Positions 25,530 through 27,892 of a stretch of 27,892 bases of DNA are shown here, piece after piece. The position numbers and the translations under genes are program-made. The stretch is from CAYLWW01 sp964387585 (lineage in GTDB: Bacteria; Pseudomonadota; Alphaproteobacteria; Rickettsiales; Midichloriaceae), in assembly GCA_964387585.1 (NCBI GenBank), contig CAYLWW010000007.1, positions 1 to 27,892 on the forward strand, in the 5' to 3' direction. Below the pieces are notes generated by a model that was not told the origin of the DNA, ran no database searches, and saw nothing but the letters and a program-made list of their open reading frames with translations. Every line of letters begins with the position of its first letter. The first letter of the stretch is position 1.

Positions 25530-26135
25530 ATGGATGCAGAACTACTTGATATAAAAGAAAAGATTTTACTTAATGCTTTAGACATGGTGCCGTTTGAAGG
25601 GTGGCGTCAAAGTACTATTACTGATGCATGCATCAATGCTTCTCTTCCGTCGAATATGGGGGAATTAATTTTTAGTGAAGGAAATATTAGTATAATAGAT
25701 TATTTCTTCTCTAGTATTGATAAAAAAATGAAAGATATATTCATAGAAAATGTAAATACAAATAATAGTAATATTAATTCCATTCGTGAAAAAATTATCC
25801 ATTGTATTCATATTAGGTTGAGCTTATTAGAAGAGCATAAATCTGCTCTCGGTAGAACAATTTCTTATTTATTATTGCCATGGAACTTGGGTATAGCTAC
25901 CAAACTTAATTGGAGATCTTCTGATGTGATGTGGAGGGCTATAGGTGATGCTTCTATAGATTATAACTACTATACAAAACGATTAGTGTTATCTAGTTTA
26001 TATAAATCAGTTATACTATATTTCCTTAATGATAATTCTTCGGATTATCAGCAAACGATGCTATTTGTAGAGCGTAATATAAATAGACTAATAAAAAGTT
26101 TAAAATTTATAAAAGGTTTTATTCCTATTGCCTAA
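25530..26135 (+). CDS. COQ9-family protein
   Basis: Product of about 201 residues resembling the COQ9 family, whose mitochondrial member binds lipid and aids COQ7 in ubiquinone synthesis. Family-like features are an N-terminal helical region with VPFEGWRQSTITDA, a mid-region of short helices, and a C-terminal WRSSDVMWRAIGDASIDYNYYTKR block followed by a hydrophobic helix region. I prefer the ATG at 25530, because AAGGTG at 25515-25520 sits 9 nt before it; a GTG at 25518 would add four residues but is itself part of that Shine-Dalgarno sequence. Its position directly after sdhD links a quinone-synthesis factor to a quinone-reducing complex. Confidence 0.85.
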   Translation: MDAELLDIKEKILLNALDMVPFEGWRQSTITDACINASLPSNMGELIFSEGNISIIDYFFSSIDKKMKDIFIENVNTNNSNINSIREKIIHCIHIRLSLLEEHKSALGRTISYLLLPWNLGIATKLNWRSSDVMWRAIGDASIDYNYYTKRLVLSSLYKSVILYFLNDNSSDYQQTMLFVERNINRLIKSLKFIKGFIPIA

Positions 26136-26215
26136 AACAATGTATGATAAACTCTTTTGAATATTTAAAAGACTTTATTTTCACAATTATATAATAAAAT
26201 AAATTTAATTTTTAT

Positions 26216-27556
26216 ATGACTATAGTAACTAGATTTGCACCTAGTCCAACAGGGTTACTTCATGTAGGTAATGTGAGAACTGCTTTAATAAATTGGCTTT
26301 ATGCAAGATCTCAAAATGGCAAATTTATATTAAGAATTGATGATACTGATAGTCAAAGATCTAGTTTAGAGTTTCTTAATCAAATTAAGTTTGATTTAAG
26401 TTGGTTAGGATTAGAATGGGATAGTACTTTCAGACAATCTGAAAGAATGGAACGTTATAATGAAGCAAAAAAAATGCTTATCGACAGTGGTCGTTTATAC
26501 CCCTGTTATGAAACTCAAGAGGAGCTATCAATTAAAAGAAAATCTCTCTTAAGTCGTAACTTACCGCCTATATATGATAGAGCGTCATTAAAATTAACTA
26601 AAGAGCAAAAACTTAAGCTTGAAGGGCAGGGTATTACACCTCATTGGCGCTTTTTGCTCGAAGATAAGGAAATAATTTGGGAAGATAGGATAAGGGGTGT
26701 TTTGCGTTTCAATAGTTCCGCTTTAAGTGATCCTATTTTGATAAAAACTGATGGAAGTATGACTTATACTATAGCTTCAGTTGTTGATGATATAGATTTT
26801 GCTATTACTGATATAGTCAGAGGTGAAGACCATCTTTCTAATAGCGCTACTCATATACAGATTTTTGAAGCTTTAGGAGTAAGCTTTTTACCATCTTTTG
26901 CTCATACTTGTTTATTGCAGAGTAAGGATCAGGAAATATCTAAACGTATTGGAGGGTTTGATATTTCTTCATTACGCTCTAATGGTATAGAAGCTATGTC
27001 CTTAAACAGTTTTTTAGCTAAAATAGGAACTTCAGATAATATAGAATATAAAAACTATTTAAAAGAGTTGGTAGAAGAATTTAGCTTCAGTAAATTTAGT
27101 AGGTCTTCAGTAAATTATAGTTTAAGTGAGCTAGAAAGATTAAATACAAAGTTAATACATAGTTTAAGCTATGACATTGCAAAACATCGACTCATAGAAG
27201 AAGGTGTATTAGGTATAGACGAGAGTTTTTGGGAATTAGTAAAGCCTAATATTAAAGTGATCAAAGAAGCAAAAGATTGGTGGTCTATATGTAATGCTAA
27301 AATTAGCCCTATCATAGTAGATATTGAATTCACTAAATTAGCCGCTACCTTATTGCCTAAAGATAATTGGAACGATAAAGTATGGGAGCATTGGATAGAG
27401 CTAGTAAAAAGCATGACAACACGTTCGGGGAAAGATTTATTTAATCCAATTCGTTTAGCGCTTACAGGTGCAGAAAATGGTCCTGAACTTAAGCGTTTGT
27501 TACCAATTTTAGGGTATGATAAGGCTTTTGCTCGTCTTACAGGTGAAGCGGCTTAA
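26216..27556 (+). CDS. gltX: Glutamate--tRNA ligase GltX
   Basis: Class I aminoacyl-tRNA synthetase that charges tRNA-Glu. The 446-residue protein begins TIVTRFAPSPTGLLHVGNVR, containing the HIGH-equivalent HVGN, and continues with RIDDTD. DIVRGEDHLSNSATHIQIFEALG is typical. The KMSKS loop reads EISKR (240-244), where the first Lys of the usual K-x-S-K-R is Glu, with the catalytic K243 kept. The C-terminal anticodon-binding part is of normal length. Many alphaproteobacteria have two GltX paralogues, so this may be one of two and its tRNA specificity is open. No Shine-Dalgarno sequence precedes the ATG. Confidence 0.95.
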   Translation: MTIVTRFAPSPTGLLHVGNVRTALINWLYARSQNGKFILRIDDTDSQRSSLEFLNQIKFDLSWLGLEWDSTFRQSERMERYNEAKKMLIDSGRLYPCYETQEELSIKRKSLLSRNLPPIYDRASLKLTKEQKLKLEGQGITPHWRFLLEDKEIIWEDRIRGVLRFNSSALSDPILIKTDGSMTYTIASVVDDIDFAITDIVRGEDHLSNSATHIQIFEALGVSFLPSFAHTCLLQSKDQEISKRIGGFDISSLRSNGIEAMSLNSFLAKIGTSDNIEYKNYLKELVEEFSFSKFSRSSVNYSLSELERLNTKLIHSLSYDIAKHRLIEEGVLGIDESFWELVKPNIKVIKEAKDWWSICNAKISPIIVDIEFTKLAATLLPKDNWNDKVWEHWIELVKSMTTRSGKDLFNPIRLALTGAENGPELKRLLPILGYDKAFARLTGEAA

Positions 27557-27763
27557 TTTAAACCAGTATTAGTTTAAACTTCATTGAAGAGATATTTAGA
27601 GGAAATGATGATTTATAGTAAATTAAGTTGAAGCATTTGAGTATTAAAGGATTTTACCAAGGTGTAATACAGTTTATCATAACCCTATCTTTAATCAACC
27701 TTTTCAACTCCAATTCGAAATTAGAAATCATTAAGATATGCTATTGAATTGAGATAGTAGATA

Positions 27764-27815
27764 CCCCAATAATTGATTAGGAAGGAGTTAAGAGAGATGT
27801 TTTGGGGATATTTTT
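27764..27815 (+). terminator. Weak candidate terminator, right flank
   Basis: CCCCAA at 27764-27769 pairs with TTGGGG at 27802-27807, and a T-run follows at 27811-27815. The loop is long (about 32 nt), and it lies 200 nt after gltX, so this is a weak call. Confidence 0.3.
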
Positions 27816-27839
27816 AGAAAAGATTTTATTTGTTTTGAA

Positions 27840-27858
27840 ATATAGTCATTCCAATTGA
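27840..27858 (-). repeat. 19-nt inverted repeat, right copy
   Basis: ATATAGTCATTCCAATTGA at 27840-27858 is the exact reverse complement of 38-56. The flanking sequence on either side is not clearly shared between copies. It may be one terminal repeat of an insertion sequence continuing beyond the window; no transposase is visible. Confidence 0.45.
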
Positions 27859-27892
27859 TAATTATAGAATTCAAAGGCTTGATCGATAGCAT

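Larger units (their letters stand above)
27557..27892. other. Non-coding right flank
   Basis: A 336-nt stretch after gltX with no recognisable gene. It contains a T/A hairpin just after the stop (TTTAAAC/GTTTAAA near 27558-27580, no T-run), a longer hairpin with CCCCAA at 27764-27769 and TTGGGG at 27802-27807 followed by five T, a six-codon frame with a strong Shine-Dalgarno sequence (27797-27817), and the right copy of the 19-nt inverted repeat. Confidence 0.5.

Noticed and set aside
27558..27580. Inverted repeat TTTAAAC/GTTTAAA after gltX
   Set aside because: A/T-dominated stem with no T-run; expected by chance at this base composition.
1..27892. tRNA, rRNA, CRISPR array or riboswitch in the gaps
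   Set aside because: I looked for T-arm-like GTTCGA sequences, regularly spaced repeats and GC-rich structured leaders and found none.

Overview
This is a strongly AT-rich window (roughly 30% G+C by eye) that reads as a chromosome segment of an obligate intracellular alphaproteobacterium of the order Rickettsiales. The pointers are the base composition, sparse Shine-Dalgarno signals, alphaproteobacterial markers (a PopZ-type protein, a COQ9-family protein, oxygen-dependent HemF, SdhC/SdhD), ankyrin-repeat proteins, and a probable kinase-fold effector. I cannot fix the family or genus. A c-di-GMP phosphodiesterase, peptidoglycan genes and several ankyrin proteins together would suit a less reduced lineage such as the Midichloriaceae, but that is a guess.

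Layout. (1) 1-723: no recognisable gene; a 19-nt sequence near the left end recurs inverted near the right end of the window. (2) 724-3831, minus strand: rsmH-ftsL-ftsI, the division part of the dcw cluster. (3) 4293-6110, minus: argS. (4) 6520-10986, plus: a CvpA-family membrane protein, hemF-yqgE, then a degenerate GGDEF plus EAL protein overlapping a PopZ-type gene by 4 nt. (5) 11152-15896, plus: a Sec-exported ankyrin protein with a long disordered linker, a CorA transporter, and an overlapping SbmA/BacA-like ABC transporter. (6) 15910-23103: a host-interaction-like island with an ankyrin gene (minus), a probable phosphoinositide-kinase-like gene (plus), a truncated and frameshifted copy of the ankyrin gene (minus), and a 1172-residue ankyrin-like protein (plus) that ends in a strong terminator. 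(7) 23398-27556, plus: fabF, sdhC-sdhD-COQ9 family, gltX.

The most interesting part is the 16-23 kb island. It contains two paralogous copies of a divergent promoter region (about 16993-17306 and 19202-19584). Each lies between a leftward ankyrin gene and a rightward effector-like gene, and the second ankyrin copy is now a pseudogene. A 339-nt stretch is identical between the two ankyrin copies and then diverges abruptly, which suggests gene conversion or recent duplication. These direct repeats flank the kinase-like gene, so it could be lost or amplified by recombination. The kinase-like protein shows a catalytic-loop pattern (D181, N186) followed by a metal-binding-like D202, resembling PI3/4-kinase or HipA-type folds reported in Legionella and Rickettsia effectors.

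A second point of interest is the coupling of a c-di-GMP phosphodiesterase (all expected EAL residues present, GGDEF motif lost) to a pole-organising PopZ protein, which would link second-messenger turnover to the cell pole. The remaining genes are ordinary housekeeping genes for division, tRNA charging, haem synthesis, fatty-acid synthesis and complex II.
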